Source: Saprospiraceae bacterium
Lineage (GTDB): Bacteria > Bacteroidota > Bacteroidia > Chitinophagales > Saprospiraceae
NCBI GenBank assembly: GCA_016717105.1
Contig: JADKGF010000007.1
Coordinates: forward strand, 62,001-126,000
DNA length: 64,000 nucleotides
Direction: 5' to 3'
Program-made: the position numbers and the translations under genes
Notes under the pieces: model-generated
Told to the model about the DNA's origin: nothing
Database searches by the model: none
Seen by the model: only the letters and a program-made list of their open reading frames with translations
Shown here: positions 1-12,451 of the stretch, one piece after another
Layout: every line of letters begins with the position of its first letter
How positions within the stretch are numbered: the first letter of the stretch is position 1

Positions 1-400
1 CCGTTCCTGGCACCATTGGGATGCCAAAATCCTTAACTGCATCTTTGGCCGAAAGTTTATCACCCATTATATCCATGGAAAAAGCTGATGGACCTATCAA
101 TTTAATGTTGTTTTCTTGTAATTTTAGTGCAAATACGGAATTTTCACTCAAAAAACCATAACCAGGATGCACAGCATCAATATTATGATCTAGGCATATT
201 TTTATTAGTTTATCCTGTCGCAGATAAGATTCATTGCTTGGTGATGGCCCTAAGTGATAAGCTTCGTCAGCCATTTTGACATGTAGTGCATGTTCATCAG
301 CATCAGAATATACAGCCACACTGGTGATGCCCATTTTTTTTAATGTTCTGATCACTCTGCACGCGATTTCTCCTCTATTGGCAACTAATACCTTTTCCAT
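1..400 (-). CDS. Biotin carboxylase subunit, N-terminal part (cut by window edge)
   Basis: The first 133 residues read from ATG at 400 begin MEKVLVANRGEIACRVIR and continue with VAVYSDAD and HPGYGFLSEN, the signature of the biotin carboxylase N-terminal domain. The enzyme carboxylates biotin with ATP and bicarbonate for an acyl-CoA carboxylase. The ATP-grasp domain and the rest lie outside the window, so acetyl-CoA carboxylase (AccC) cannot be separated from the propionyl- or methylcrotonyl-CoA carboxylase alpha chain; I therefore give no symbol. It is transcribed divergently from the surface-protein gene at 668. The start is set by the conserved MEKVLVANRGE opening. Confidence 0.9.
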   Translation of the reverse strand, partial: MEKVLVANRGEIACRVIRTLKKMGITSVAVYSDADEHALHVKMADEAYHLGPSPSNESYLRQDKLIKICLDHNIDAVHPGYGFLSENSVFALKLQENNIKLIGPSAFSMDIMGDKLSAKDAVKDFGIPMVPGT

Positions 401-595
401 CTTATGTATTTGTTAAAAAATGGGGCTAAGATAGTGATTGGCTAGCAATAATTCAGGCATCACCTGTACAGATAATTAAATAAATTTTAGTGGTGTATAG
501 TAAAATAGCTACAATTCAGGACCAGATCATATGTAAAGTTTATTACATTTTACTTAAAGCCGATATTTTTTCATTTTTATTAATTTTTTTTGCAC

Positions 596-603
596 TACCT
601 TTG
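596..603 (+). promoter_or_regulatory. Bacteroidota -7 box upstream of the 668 gene
   Basis: TACCTTTG matches the Bacteroidota -7 consensus TAnnTTTG. It would start transcription near 609, giving a leader of about 60 bases before ATG 668. No TTTG is found at the usual 19-21 bp upstream, so the -33 half is weak or absent. Confidence 0.45.
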
Positions 604-667
604 CACCGCAATATGCAGTCTTCGCCTCAATGTTTACCAGTTAATTTGTTTGTTTAAGTAATAAAAG

Positions 668-3600
668 ATGAGGTACTTATATATATTGTTATTAGTTATT
701 AATGTCGAAATACTGTTGGGCCAATGCGGACTACAGCAGACATTTTCGTTGGCAGATTTACCCAATGAACAGGCAGATACCACAAATGTTTCTATCCTCG
801 TAAATGGTGCCACAAACAATAATCTTGCTACTGCCGCACAAGGTCTTTGTGGTGTGAAGCTCAAATTTAAGCATCCTTTTATGAAGGAGTTGTTTATAGA
901 ATTGATATCACCGGCAGGGCAAAAAATTACTCTCACTGGTGGAAACATCGTGGCTACTAATACACAGCTTATTACATGGGATGTCACTTTTGTACCATGT
1001 TCTGGAGCAGCTGCACCAGACCCGGGATTTACCGATTATTGGGAAAATGACCAACTTTGGCAAAATCTGTCAATATATACAGGTCAATATTATCCTTATA
1101 ATGGTTGTCTAGATAGTTTCAATGTAGGTACCGTCAATGGTGCATGGACATTGCGTTGTATAGATTTCGAAGATGAAGGCGCTGGCAAGCTTTTGGATGC
1201 TGAGTTGATATTTTGTCAGGATCAAGGCATTTTTTGTGGCGAATGTCATTTGGTACCAGGGGATATCACCAATCCAGATATTATCGCATGTGAAGGTGAT
1301 CAATCCTTGAAATTGGATCTGAATAAAACTTTTCCAGGCAATGTGTACAACGAGACTGTATATAATTATTCCAATATTGTCTTTGGTGATAGTACTATTT
1401 TGGCTTATCAAAATGTACCTGACCTTACCAGTTACTTACCAGGTACATATTTGGTCTGCGGTACTCAAACTGCTAAACTTCAAAACAATGTCTTCCCTGC
1501 AGTTGGCTCAAAATATAATAGAAATACCTTAGAGGAACATCTTTTTGAATTGGGTGCTTGTGCATCTGTTTCTTCGGAATGTATGCAAGTCGAAATAAAA
1601 AATAATTCCGCTCCTGTAAATGTTTCAGCTTATATCTGTAAGGGAGATAAATATGTAGTGGATGGCCGTTCCTATGAATTTGCTGGAGATTATAATATTA
1701 TTATTGAAAATGGTGCATGTGATTCATTAGTCAAATTGCAGCTTAATGTCCTAGATATCAGTGCCTTGATCAAGGCGGACAGAGACTCCATTAGTTGTGA
1801 TGGAAACACGGTTGGAATGGAAGTAATATACAATGGAAGCCCTGTGGGTGATCTCAAGTATCAATGGTTCACCACAGATGGGATTTTGAGTGGAGATAAG
1901 TCATTTTTTGTGATAGATGCTGTAAAAGAAGGTACATATTATGTGGAATTGACTGCAACAACGCCTCAAGTCACTTGTAAAGACACCTTGGCTCAAACCA
2001 TTTATCCAGACAGGACATTTCCAGAAGTTACTTTTGATGTGGATACGATAACTTGCGCCAAAGATACAGTGGAAATTATGGTGGACATTTCGAGGAATAC
2101 ACAGTCCATTACTTGGACATCCAAAAATGGGTCGCCATTCCTTCAAGGTTCCACTGGAATCAGGGTTTGGCAACCTGACATGTACTATATTACCGTGGTT
2201 GGTGATAATAGCTGTACTATTACGGATTCGATAATGGTTTTTGAAGATAAAGTATTTCAGACACCACAATTCGCAATAGACACCCTAACATGTTTAAAAG
2301 ATTCTGCAGACATTACTGCAATATTAGATCCAACGCGAACATTTGATTTATCTTGGCTAAATTCAACACCACCGTTCCAAACTACGCCAAAAATCACGGT
2401 CCAAGCAGCTGGCAAATACCAACTCATGCTCACTGATCGCGTGAATGGATGTACTGGTGTATTTGATGCCGAAGTGACAGAAAATAAAATTATTCCATTC
2501 ATTATAGGTGTTGTCACAGATACCATAGATTGTGTTACAACTTCTGTTACTCCGGTATTAACTGCGGATCAGCCTATAGCAAGTTATCGATGGGTTGGTC
2601 AGTCTTTAAATTCAAGTAGCCCTACACCTCAAATAATTTTTGGTGGAACCTATAACGTTACTATAACATCGGCTTTGACAGGGTGTACCAATTCGGCAGT
2701 ATTTGAAGTGGTGAAGGATACGCTTTTACCTGATATTGTTATTCTGGCGGATTCGATTTCATGCCTTAAGGATTCCGTACAGTTAATTCATACTTCCAAT
2801 ATAGCTTTAAGTACAGTAAGTTGGACAGGGCCATTTGGATTTGCGAGCACAGTATTTTCTCCATTTGTAAAAAGAGAAGGCGTCTATACTGTAGATGTGA
2901 CGGCAGAAAACGGGTGTAAATCTAAGGCACAAATAAATGTTTACAAATCAAAAGATATTCCAGAGATATTTCTGTTTTCAGACTCATTAAAATGTGGCAG
3001 AGACACCTTGAACTTAAGACTGGCTGGGCATAAAAGTCATTACAGTTATGTCTGGACAGGGCCAGGATTGCTCGATAATAATGTACCTAATCCAAGGGTT
3101 GTTGCATCAGGAAGTTACGTCGTCACAGTGACAGATACCATCACTGGCTGTACTGATGAAGAAGAAGTAAGCATCGCAGATGATAGGATATATACCACAC
3201 CTGATATATCAGTAGAAGAGTTGGACTGTGCCAAAGATAGCGTCCAAATCATGCTGAAAAATACGGATATAGTAAGCGTAGTCTATACAGGGCCTAGTTT
3301 TACATCAAGTGTACAATCGCCTTTTGTCAGTAGGATTGGTACCTATTATTTTACAATTATAAATCAAAAAAACTGTATAACTAATGATTCTATCACAGTA
3401 ATAAATAATGATGAAATCCCGATTTTGATGCAAGAGTCTGAACCAATTAAATGTGGACAGGACTCGATTTTGATTAAAGGTTTATCATCTTTAAATGGGA
3501 CAAATTATACATGGCAGGGACCTTCAGGATTTTCTAGGTCAGGAAGTGATATATATGCTTATATCGGCGGCAGTTATATTTTGAAAGGTACAGCACCTAA

Positions 3601-6079
3601 TGGTTGTGAATCTGAAATAACCTTTGAAATAGGGTACGATACGATAAGTCCTGTTTTCGCTATCAATCCTTTTGATACATTGACCTGTAGGGATTCAGTA
3701 ATTACGATATCTACAGATTTTAATCCTGATCTAGGCGAGATCAAATGGTTGCCTGTCGACTTAGCAGCTCCGACTATTAATATTACAAGACCAGGGACAT
3801 ATACTGCAATTGCTACTTCCAAAAATAATTGTACAAAAAGTATTACATTCGAAGTGCTGGAAGATAAGACTTTTCCGACATTTGACATTGTATCCACATC
3901 TATAAATTGTAAGGACTCAGTAGCCCAAATTGTGGTGAATCCAACATCTGCTTACAAGGATATATTGTGGAAAAATGCAAGTAATCCTATGGTAGTGAAT
4001 GACGGTGTATTGGATTTTAAAACAACTTTCGCAGGAATTTATAATTTTACAATAACCAATGACGAAGGCTGTCAGGTGGCTAGTAGGATAGAAGTTATAG
4101 CCGATACAATAAAACCACAGATTGTTAGTGTAACCGTGGACACCATCAGTTGTACTAATACATCGACAAATATCATGATTGTGTCTAACGATTCGAAATC
4201 TACATTTTTGTGGAATGGACCGGAAATCAAGGATAGTCTTACCAATACAGGCAGTCTGAAAATATTCAAAGGTGGCGTATATAATGTGGTAATTACAGGC
4301 CAAAATTATTGTAATGAATCTGTCGATGTCTCGGTTTACCAAGATAGTGATTTACCTATTTTTACTACACTTACGGATACTTTGACTTGTGATGACGGCA
4401 AGGTCAATATTGCGGTCATTGCCCGTGACTGCTGATCTTAGCTACCTATGGAGCGGACCGAATCAATTCTCTAGCAATCTTAGAAATCCAAAGGTTTTTG
4501 ATCCAGGAATATATACCGTTACTGTGACTGCAACCAATGGATGCGCCGTTACGAAAGATTTGATTGTAACTGAAGATATACGTACACCGTCATTGATCAT
4601 ACCTGATACCATCTTACTACCTTGCGATAGTTCATCCATTACACTCACGGTTCAGTCAGACCAAGACATCACAAAATACAATTGGCTGTTTCCTGACGGG
4701 ACATTGCACACCATTGCAAATCCTGTTACTGATGTCCAAGGCATTTATAAAATACAAATTGCTGGTGAGAATGGATGCCCGAGTATAAATAAATCCTTTG
4801 TCATAGGTGTTAATACCGTGCCACCTGGATTTAGTTTCCAAACTGATACCATTACATGTAAGGAGCCTTTAGCTACCCTAAAAGCACAAAGTCCAGTAAG
4901 TGATGCATCTTATGAATGGATAAGTCCATCAGGCATTATTTATACTTTAGGAGAAATATCGACTGATGAAGCAGGTATTTATAACTAGTAGTTACTGATA
5001 AAAATAAATGTAAGGATTCAATAACTGTGATGGTAGGATTGGATACATTAAGACCATTTGTGGATATTCAGCGATCTGGCGCTATACAATGTGCAAGTAA
5101 ATTGGTGATTTTGGATGCGTCGAGCTCTTCGCATGGAATTGAATTTAGTGGTATTTGGACTACAGTAGGTGGCAATATCCTTCAGCAATCAAGTGATTAT
5201 AAGGTAGAGGTGAATAAAAGTGGATCTTATACATTTTCCATTATCAATAATCAAAATGGATGTAGTCGAGACACCGTAATTCAAGTGTCGGATGAACCGC
5301 AACAGTTTACTGAAATGGATATAAATTCAGTACCACCACTATGTCCTGAGATTAAGAACGGTACATTGTCTATTGGAGATTTAAATGGGCAAGCGCCTTA
5401 TACGGTACAAGTAAATGGTGAAGATAAGGGACAGCAATTTTATTTCAATAATCTCTGGTCAGGAAATTATTCAGTAACTATAACCGATAGTTTGGGCTGT
5501 ATGCTTACAAAAAGTGTAGTAGTTCCACCTGCAACTGGATTAATGATTGACATACCTTTGGTTATTAGTTTGTATTTTGGTGATTCACTATTGTTAAAGC
5601 CGATTTTGAGTAATGACCCAAGTGGATTGGCGGTTTTACGATGGTATGATGGAGATTCGCTTCTCTGCGAAGGTTGTACCGAACTATGGGTGAGACCTTT
5701 TTTAAATAATTATTACACCTTAGTTTATGAAATCGATGGATTTTGTAGTAAAAAAATAGATGTATTGATCAAAGTAACGAATGATATTGATAAGGCAATT
5801 CCCAATATATTTATGCCGAGTTCAACAGTAGGTAATGGCTTATTTTATATACCTCAAGTAAGAGGAATCGAACGCGTCAATAGTTTGCACATCTTTGATA
5901 GATGGGCCGAAAATGTATATAAAGCCTATAATATTCAATCGGGAGATAGCTCATTGGGTTGGGATGGATACTTCGATGGCAAAGCATGCCAGCCAGGGAT
6001 TTATGTGGTCATTGCGGAGTTACTTCTATCCGATGGCACCATCTGGAAATACAAAGGTGATGTGATGTTGGTAAGGTAA
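668..6079 (+). CDS. Giant T9SS surface protein: P-domain, Ig-like repeats, CHU_C tail (two indels)
   Basis: Read across two indels this is one protein of about 1803 residues. A signal peptide ends near LLGQCG. A proprotein-convertase P-domain-like region follows (ending GAWTLRCIDFEDEG), then a long series of Ig/PKD-like repeats of about 80 residues that each open with a D-[ST]-[IL]-x-C motif followed by KD(S/T) and carry W(T/S)GP near the middle. The end (about residues 1710-1803) is the gliding-motility-associated CHU_C type: PNIFMPSS, IFDRWAENVY, GWDGYFDGK, PGIYVV. That tail is a T9SS type B sorting domain, so the protein is inferred to be exported and surface-attached. The frame is broken by an extra base near 4421 and a missing base near 4985. 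The two cancel and the repeat pattern continues through both, so sequence error is likelier than decay. It is probably an adhesin; no enzyme motif was seen. Confidence 0.85.
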
Positions 6080-6194
6080 TGAGCTTAAAGTTTTAAATAC
6101 TAAATACAATGTTGTGGTATGCATTTTAGGCGAATTCTTTTGATTTTTTGTAAAAATTCATACAATTCTGCATTTTATTATTAATTTTGCGTCG

Positions 6195-6345
6195 AAGATT
6201 AGGCCCTTTGATTATGTAAAGACAATTTTGACGTTATCGTCATAGATTTAATCCGACACCTAAATCTTGAATGTCTTGCTTAATTATCAAAGCTTGCTTC
6301 ACCCGTTTTTTAAAGGGCTTTTGACACAAAGGCTCTTTATTTTTA
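6195..6345 (+). ncRNA. Candidate small RNA between a -7 box and a terminator
   Basis: A TAATTTTG box at 6182-6189 lies upstream, and a 12-bp hairpin followed by a T-rich stretch lies at 6312-6345. The segment between has no coding frame worth noting and one internal short hairpin. No -33 box stands at the expected distance, and I recognise no RNA family. This is an inference from bracketing signals only. Confidence 0.2.
6312..6345 (+). terminator. Terminator-like hairpin with T-rich tail
   Basis: AAAGGGCTTTTG (6312-6323) pairs with CAAAGGCTCTTT (6327-6338) around an ACA loop, with two wobble pairs, followed by ATTTTTAT. It lies 230 bp after the surface-protein gene, so it may end that transcript or a small RNA. 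Confidence 0.5.
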
Positions 6346-6389
6346 TCTCTCGCGATGATTTTAATCACTATTTTGATGGATGTGCATCA

Positions 6390-6420
6390 TTTGATAAAAT
6401 ATATGAATGCACTAACTTTG
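6390..6420 (+). promoter_or_regulatory. Full Bacteroidota promoter of the usp/ALDH locus
   Basis: TTTG at 6390-6393, 19 bp spacing, then TAACTTTG at 6413-6420 fits the Bacteroidota consensus exactly. The start of transcription would be near 6427, some 14 bases before ATG 6441. Confidence 0.8.
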
Positions 6421-6440
6421 AAATCATTAAATAAGTCATC

Positions 6441-7280
6441 ATGTCAAGAATTCTGGTTCCTATTGATCATTCTCATGTAGCGGAGTCAGCTGCCAATTAT
6501 GCTGTACAACTTGCGTCGGTTATAGACGCAGAGATAACCTTGATTCATGTTATAAATGCTTCACTTTCCGCTGTTGATAACTATTTTATCGATTCTATAG
6601 ATGAAGTTTTCAATGTGTCGAATAAAAAATTGCAGCAATTTGCAGACGAACTTGCCGAAAAATTCAATAACAAAGTAGCTATACAAATTGAAGTGAAGTT
6701 TGGCGTTCCAGGTTTTGCCATAGCAGATTATGCCAATGCAAACAAAGTAGATTACATTGTGACTGGTATGCGTGATAGGCATAATCTGATCGAAAGGCTC
6801 TTGGGCACTACATCCACTATAATTACCAAAATGGCGCAATGTCCCGTTTTATTGATCCACGAGAACACGTATTGGAGAAGACCCGAAAAAGTAATATTTA
6901 CCTTGGATGATAGCAGTGATTTTGACGAGTCAATCCATAAATATTTGGTTTTCAATAAAACATTTTCTGCTAAAACAGACTTCATTCACATAAGGTCAGA
7001 AGACGAAGCTACCCAAAGCCCAAGCAATGTGGTCTTGCAAGAGATGTTTATGGAAAAAGTACCTGAATTTGCTTTCGAAATAAAAACAATTTACGGCGGC
7101 GATATTGTACAATCTATCGTAGATTACTCCATATTCGAGAAAGCCGATTTATTGGTCATGGTGCATCGAAAAAGGAGTATTTTGGACGGTTTTTTCAATA
7201 AATCCTTAACACTCAAAACCGCTGAAGGCTTTCATTTACCAATAATGGTGCTTGAAGAAAATATTATTTTGGATAAATAA
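6441..7280 (+). CDS. Universal stress protein, two Usp domains
   Basis: The 279-residue protein opens MSRILVPIDHSHVAESA, a UspA fold start. The first domain (about 1-140) ends with VTGMRDRHNL, an LLGTTSTIITKMAQCPVLLI stretch typical of the nucleotide-binding end of Usp domains. The second domain (about 150-275) is more divergent (EKADLLVMVHRKRSI). Such tandem-Usp proteins are cytoplasmic and usually linked to starvation, redox or energy stress; the exact role here is unknown. It has a very good promoter at 6390-6420 and is followed 85 bp later by a second usp gene and an aldehyde dehydrogenase on the same strand. Confidence 0.9.
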   Translation: MSRILVPIDHSHVAESAANYAVQLASVIDAEITLIHVINASLSAVDNYFIDSIDEVFNVSNKKLQQFADELAEKFNNKVAIQIEVKFGVPGFAIADYANANKVDYIVTGMRDRHNLIERLLGTTSTIITKMAQCPVLLIHENTYWRRPEKVIFTLDDSSDFDESIHKYLVFNKTFSAKTDFIHIRSEDEATQSPSNVVLQEMFMEKVPEFAFEIKTIYGGDIVQSIVDYSIFEKADLLVMVHRKRSILDGFFNKSLTLKTAEGFHLPIMVLEENIILDK

Positions 7281-7365
7281 AATATATTAAGCGAAGTTTA
7301 ACCGTTTTCTGACAATAATAGACGATATTTGTTAAATGAATTTGAAAACCCAAAAATAAATATTC

Positions 7366-8165
7366 ATGAAAATTTTATGTCCTACAGATTTTTCTGAAAA
7401 TTCGGAACATGCTATTGAATATGCAATACACTTGTCTAATTCATTGAAGGCTTCGTTGTATTTTATCTCATCTTACAAGGTGCCGCAGATTGCAGGTAAT
7501 CTACATTCTTTAGGTGAAAGGATTGACCATGCGCTGCATGAAGATATGCGTACTTTCGTAAATAAGTTCAGAGATCAGATCACCACTGGCATAGAGCCTG
7601 AAATGAATGTAGTTCAAGGGAATACAACTGTTTCTATCTTACATTTTGCGGAATTAAATGATATCGATCTCATCGTCATGGGCATTAAAGGTAGTTCAGG
7701 TATAGCCAATATGTTGATGGGAAGTATCACTGGAAAGTTTTTTGAAAAAACCAATATTCCAGTCTTAGCTATTCCCCTGTCATGGAAGTTTAAAGACGCA
7801 AGAAATACCATATTATTGAGTTTGGATACAAAAGGAATAGGAAATATCAAATCAATAAAAGCTGCTTGAAAAAATTGAATTCTATCCCAGATACTGTCAT
7901 AGATGCCTTCCACATGGTAAGACCTGAAGAAAAAGTTGATCTAAATGAAAATACAAAATTATTGCACGGCATTATTAAAAATATAGTGGTAGTCGAAGGC
8001 ACAGATCCTGTCCAAGAGATCAAAAACTATGTAGATGACAAGGAGATCGGCATATTATCCATGGTAGGCAGGAAACATACATTTTGGGAAAGATTATTGC
8101 TTGAATCTAACACAACATCAGAACTGTTTGCGACAAACGTACCAATCTTATTACTTCCTGAATAA
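7366..8165 (+). CDS. Second tandem universal stress protein (one missing base)
   Basis: Rejoined length is about 266 residues, matching the upstream paralogue. The first domain runs MKILCPTDFSENSEHA to DLIVMGIKGSSG and IPVLAIPLSW; the second ends GILSMVGRKHTFWERLL and NVPILLLPE. The frame breaks near 7860-7868, in a run of A next to GCTGCTTG, where one base appears to be missing; the second part has no start signal of its own. The aldehyde dehydrogenase ATG follows 4 bp after the stop, suggesting one transcript. Function inferred from the family: stress-response nucleotide-binding protein. Confidence 0.85.
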
Positions 8166-8169
8166 ATTT

Positions 8170-9584
8170 ATGACTCATATCCCATCCGTTCTAAAAAACG
8201 ATACATTATCCGAATTGACATTAGCTTTTGACGCTAAAAGAAAATATTTCGATGAAGGTCACACTCGATCTTATGCTTTCAGAATTGCAGCACTAAAACG
8301 GCTCTTGACTGCGATAAAGAAGTATGATAAGGACTTGAAGCAGGCCATGTACTTGGATTATAAAAAACCGGCAACTGAGGTATTTATTGGTGATCTTGGC
8401 GTAGTGATCGAAGACCTGAAATTTACCATCAGCAGACTGCGCGAATGGATGAAACCTAGCAGTGTCCCAACACCAATAACCATTCAACCAGCAAGTAGCC
8501 GTGTATATTACGAACCCAAAGGTGTAGTGGCTATTTTCGGCCCTTGGAATTATCCATTCAATCTGGTCTTTACGCCATTGATCGGTGCTATCGCAGCGGG
8601 CAATTGCTGTATCATCAAGCCTGCCCATGAGACACCAAATACGGCACTTCTTATACAAAAAATTATATCAGAAACATTTGAATTTCAGTATATTAGTGTT
8701 GCCTTGGGTGAAGGAAAAGTTATCGGTGAATTGCTTTTGAACAATTTTACTTTTAACCATATTTTCTTTACAGGTTCTGCCAATACAGGGAAGTTGATCA
8801 TGGCTCAAGCAGCTAGAACATTGACACCATTGACGCTTGAGCTTGGTGGAAAATGCCCTGCAATTATAGACTCAACTGTAAGACTTAAAACAGCCATCCA
8901 ACGCATTCTATGGGCTAAGTTTTTAATGCTGGACAAACCTGTCTGAGCACAGACTATATCCTTGTTCACGAATCTGTGGTCGATAAGTTTTTGACAGAAA
9001 TGGTATCCGCCATAAAGCTACTTATGGTGAAGATGCATCATTATCCAAGGATTACTGTCGGATTGTTAATTCTGAAAGGACGAAACGCCTTGTTGATTTC
9101 CTGTCACTGTGGAGCGATCGTGTATGGCGGCAAATATAATATAAACAGTGCTTATTTTGAGCCAACGGTAATACGTGTTGACGATATGGAAAGCCACATC
9201 ATGAAAGAAGAAATTTTTGGTCCTATAATGCCTGTGATCGTATGGAAAACCAAGGAAGAAGTGCTCCAAATCGTCAGAAAAAACAGATATCCTTTGGCTT
9301 GTTATATGTTTTCAGAAGACAAAAAATTTATCAACTACATCATCGAAAATGTAGAATTTGGAGGTGGATGTATCAATAATGCATTGGCACATTACGGCAA
9401 TAGCCACATGCCTTTTGGTGGTGTCATGACTAGCGGTATGGGCAAATATCATGGACATCACAGTTTTCTCACATTCTCCAATGCTAAACCTGTTTTGAAC
9501 TCGGCAAGTTTACTTGATTTACATATATGGTATCCGCCTTACACGGACACTAAAACGACGATAATCGAAAAAGTCGTAGGGTAA
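8170..9584 (+). CDS. Class 3 (ALDH3-type) aldehyde dehydrogenase, frame broken about three times
   Basis: Aldehyde dehydrogenases oxidise aldehydes to acids with NAD(P)+. The start is ATG 8170, just after the upstream usp stop. Visible motifs are EPKGVVAIFGPWNYPFNL (cofactor-binding region), FTGSANTGKLIM, LELGGKCPAI (general-base Glu), the catalytic Cys in GQTCLSTDYI (readable near 8930-8955), EEIFGPIMPV and MPFGGVMTSGMGKYHG. The C-terminal form and the short length (about 470 residues) fit the ALDH3 branch. A base is missing near 8926 (just before the Cys motif) and near 9018, with a compensating change near 9120; between them the other frame reads ATYGEDASLSKDYC. All catalytic motifs are intact in some frame, so sequence errors are the simplest explanation. 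Confidence 0.85.
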
Positions 9585-9615
9585 CAGTGGTGTAAAATGG
9601 TAAGCTACAAGATAC

Positions 9616-12451
9616 TTACTCTTTCACCACCAAATTGATCATCTTACCGGGTACAACAATTACACGTTGTAGATCTTTGCCGTCCACATACTTTTTGACA
9701 TTGTCTAAGGTCAGTGCAATATCTTGGATTTCCTTTGGTGTAAGCTTAGATGACAGCGCCACGATATCTCTTTTTTTGCCATTGACACATACGGGATAAT
9801 CTACCGTATCTTGTACTAAATATGAAGGCTCGAAAATAGGGTAGGATGCCTTGTGCACAGAAGTATCATTGCCCAACATCTTGTTCAATTCCTCGGTGAT
9901 AAACGGTGCAAAAGGTGCCAAAAGTACATTTAAAGCAGAAAGTATCTCCTTTTTATTGCATTCCAATCTTTTCAGCTCATTGACACACATCATAAAAGCA
10001 CTCACACAGGTATTGAATGAAAAACGCTCTATATCTTCAGTTACTTTTTTGATGGTGGTATGCAAGATTTTGTATTCTTCGGCTGAAGGCTGATCTTGTG
10101 AAACATTCCAGCCATTTTCACTGAAGAACAAGCTCCAATACTTGCGCAAGAAACGATTGACACCGTCGATGCCTTTGGTATCCCACGGTTTGGACTGCTC
10201 GATAGGGCCTAGGAACATCTCGTACATGCGGAAACAATCAGCACCATATTTGGCTACGACTTCATCCGGGTTTTGGACGTTGTACTTAGATTTTGACATC
10301 TTTTCCTGAACGATATTGACAGTGAAATATTCTTCGCCATTTTCATCCTTGACCCAATAGTATTTATTTACATCACCAATGACATTGTAACTTTTACCTA
10401 TGTTATCGTAGTATGCTTCAAATTTTGTTTTTGTCAATCGATTTTGGCCATCCAAATAATCATACACATAAGCCAATCTTATGGGACTTCCTACATTGAC
10501 ATTTTGATTCTCAATATCTTTAATGTTACCAATAAGCGACTGGTCATCTTGGAATTTCAAATTTTCCACATAATACCCATATGCCGTAATCATACCTTGA
10601 TTAATGAGCTTCTTAAAGGGCTCTATCGTAGGCACATAACCCAAATCATACAAAAACTTATGCCAACATCGGCTATACATCAAGTGGCCTACGGCATGCT
10701 CTGTACCACCGACATACAAATCCACATCTTGCCAATAATTGATGGCTTCTTTGGAAGCAAAAGCCTGATCATTGACCGCATCCATATACCGTAGAAAATA
10801 CCATGATGATCCAGCAAAACCTGGCATCGTATCTGTTTCTAGTGCTAAACCAGGGAATTGATTGACCCAATCTTCTGCTCTCGCTACAGGCGACTTACCA
10901 CCAGATGCGGGTTGGAAATTTTCGAGTTCAGGCAATTCGAGTGGCAATTTGTCCACATCCAACGCATGCGCCACTCCTTCACTGTCATAAGCTATTGGAA
11001 ATGGTTCGCCCCAATATCGCTGACGTGAATAATTGGCATCACGGAGTTTATAATTGATCTTACGGCTACCGATGCCCTGAGTTTCGATTTTGGTCAGCAT
11101 GGCTTTGATGGCGTCTTTGACTTCCATGCCATTGAGAAAATCAGAATTGACCAACTTGCCCAACTTATCCTGTAGTGTTGCACTGGATAATCTGATTTAT
11201 CTACTACATCGATGATTTCTAATCCAAATTTTTGGCAAAAACCTGATCGCGTTCGTCATCGCTCGGTACAGCCATGATGGCTCCGGTGCCATAGTCTTTG
11301 AGTACGTATTCTCCCAGCCAAATTGGAATTTTCTTACCATTGAATGGATTGATCGCGAACGCTCCAGTAAAAACACCAGTCACTTCTTTGACTTCGGCCA
11401 TACGATCTACTTCAGATCTGCTGCCTACATAATCGATATAATTGGCTACAGCTTCTTTTTGGTCATTGGTCGTAATTTGGGTCACCATATCGTGTTCAGG
11501 CGCAAGCACCATATAGGTCGCACCAAAGATCGTATCAGGTCTGGTGGTGAATATTTCCAATTTTTGGTCGTGGTCTACGATATCGAAAAACATCTGTGCG
11601 CCTTCGGATCTGCCTATCCAGTTGCGTTGCATGGCTTTCAAGGCATCTGACCACTCTAAGGTATCCAGATCATTGAGCAATCGCTCTGCATACGCCGTGA
11701 TACGTAGCGACCATTGCATCATAGCTTTTTTCTCTACAGGATGACCGCCACGCTCAGAAAATCCATCTTTGACTTCGTCATTTGCCAATACTGTGCCCAA
11801 CGCTTCGCACCAATTGACATATCCAGTTTTGCGGTAAGCCAATCGGTAATTCATGAGGACATCGTCTTTTTGTTTGGCACTCATGCCTTGCCAATCTGAT
11901 GCCGTAAAGGTCGATTCTTGGCTATTGGCAGCTTTGATGGTTTTGTTGCCATCTTGTGCGAAAATAGCTATCAAGTGGTCGATCGGCATAGCCTTATTAC
12001 TTGTCAAATCGTAGTAATGACTGTACAACTGCAAGAAAATCCATTGCGTCCACTTGTAATAAGATGGATCTGATGTCTTGACTTCTCTGGACCAATCATA
12101 ACAGAATCCTATATTGTCCAATTGCTCACGATATCTATTGATGTTTTCATCTGTAGAAACAGCAGGATGGACACCAGTTTGGATAGCGTATTGCTCTGCT
12201 GGTAATCCGAATGCATCATAACCCATAGGATGTAGGACGTTAAATCCTTTGAGTCGCTTGTATCGAGAAAATATATCAGATGCGATATACCCAAGTGGAT
12301 GTCCTACATGTAGCCCTGCTCCTGATGGATAAGGAAACATGTCCAGTACATAAAATTTCTGTTTGTCAGAAGAATTATCGACTTTGTACAACTGAGTATC
12401 GACCCAATTCTTTCTCCACTTAGACTCAATATTTTCCGGATGATAATGCAT
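9616..12451 (-). CDS. leuS: Leucyl-tRNA synthetase (two missing bases near 11160-11230)
   Basis: Charges tRNA-Leu with leucine; essential in bacteria. The N-terminal part has MFPYPSGAGLHVGHPLGY (class I HIGH motif) and NVLHPMGYDAFGLPAEQ. The editing domain includes TTRPDTIFGATYMVLAPEH and GTGAIMAVPSDDERD. The C-terminal half has DTMPGFAGSSWYFLRYMD, EKMSKSKYNVQNPDEV (KMSKS motif) and the anticodon-binding region. The frame breaks twice: in an A5 run near 11228 (with A6 it reads FAKKFGLEIIDVVDKS) and near 11180 (continuing SATLQDKLGKLVNSDF). With both bases restored the protein is 945 residues, a normal LeuRS length. Since the gene is essential, these are very probably sequence errors. A TAATTTTG box on the minus strand (12494-12501) may be its -7 element. 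Confidence 0.95.

Larger units (their letters stand above)
6080..6440. other. 361-bp intergenic region between the surface-protein gene and the first usp gene
   Basis: It holds a -7-like box TAATTTTG (6182-6189), a small hairpin TGACG-TTAT-CGTCA near 6229-6242, a terminator-like hairpin (6312-6338) and the strong usp promoter (6390-6420). No open frame of interest was seen. The first box and the terminator bracket about 150 bases that could be a small RNA. Confidence 0.5.

Noticed and set aside
9616..12451. leuS as two separate genes or a true pseudogene
   Set aside because: Both halves complement to a full LeuRS after restoring two bases. A broken essential gene with every motif intact is improbable.
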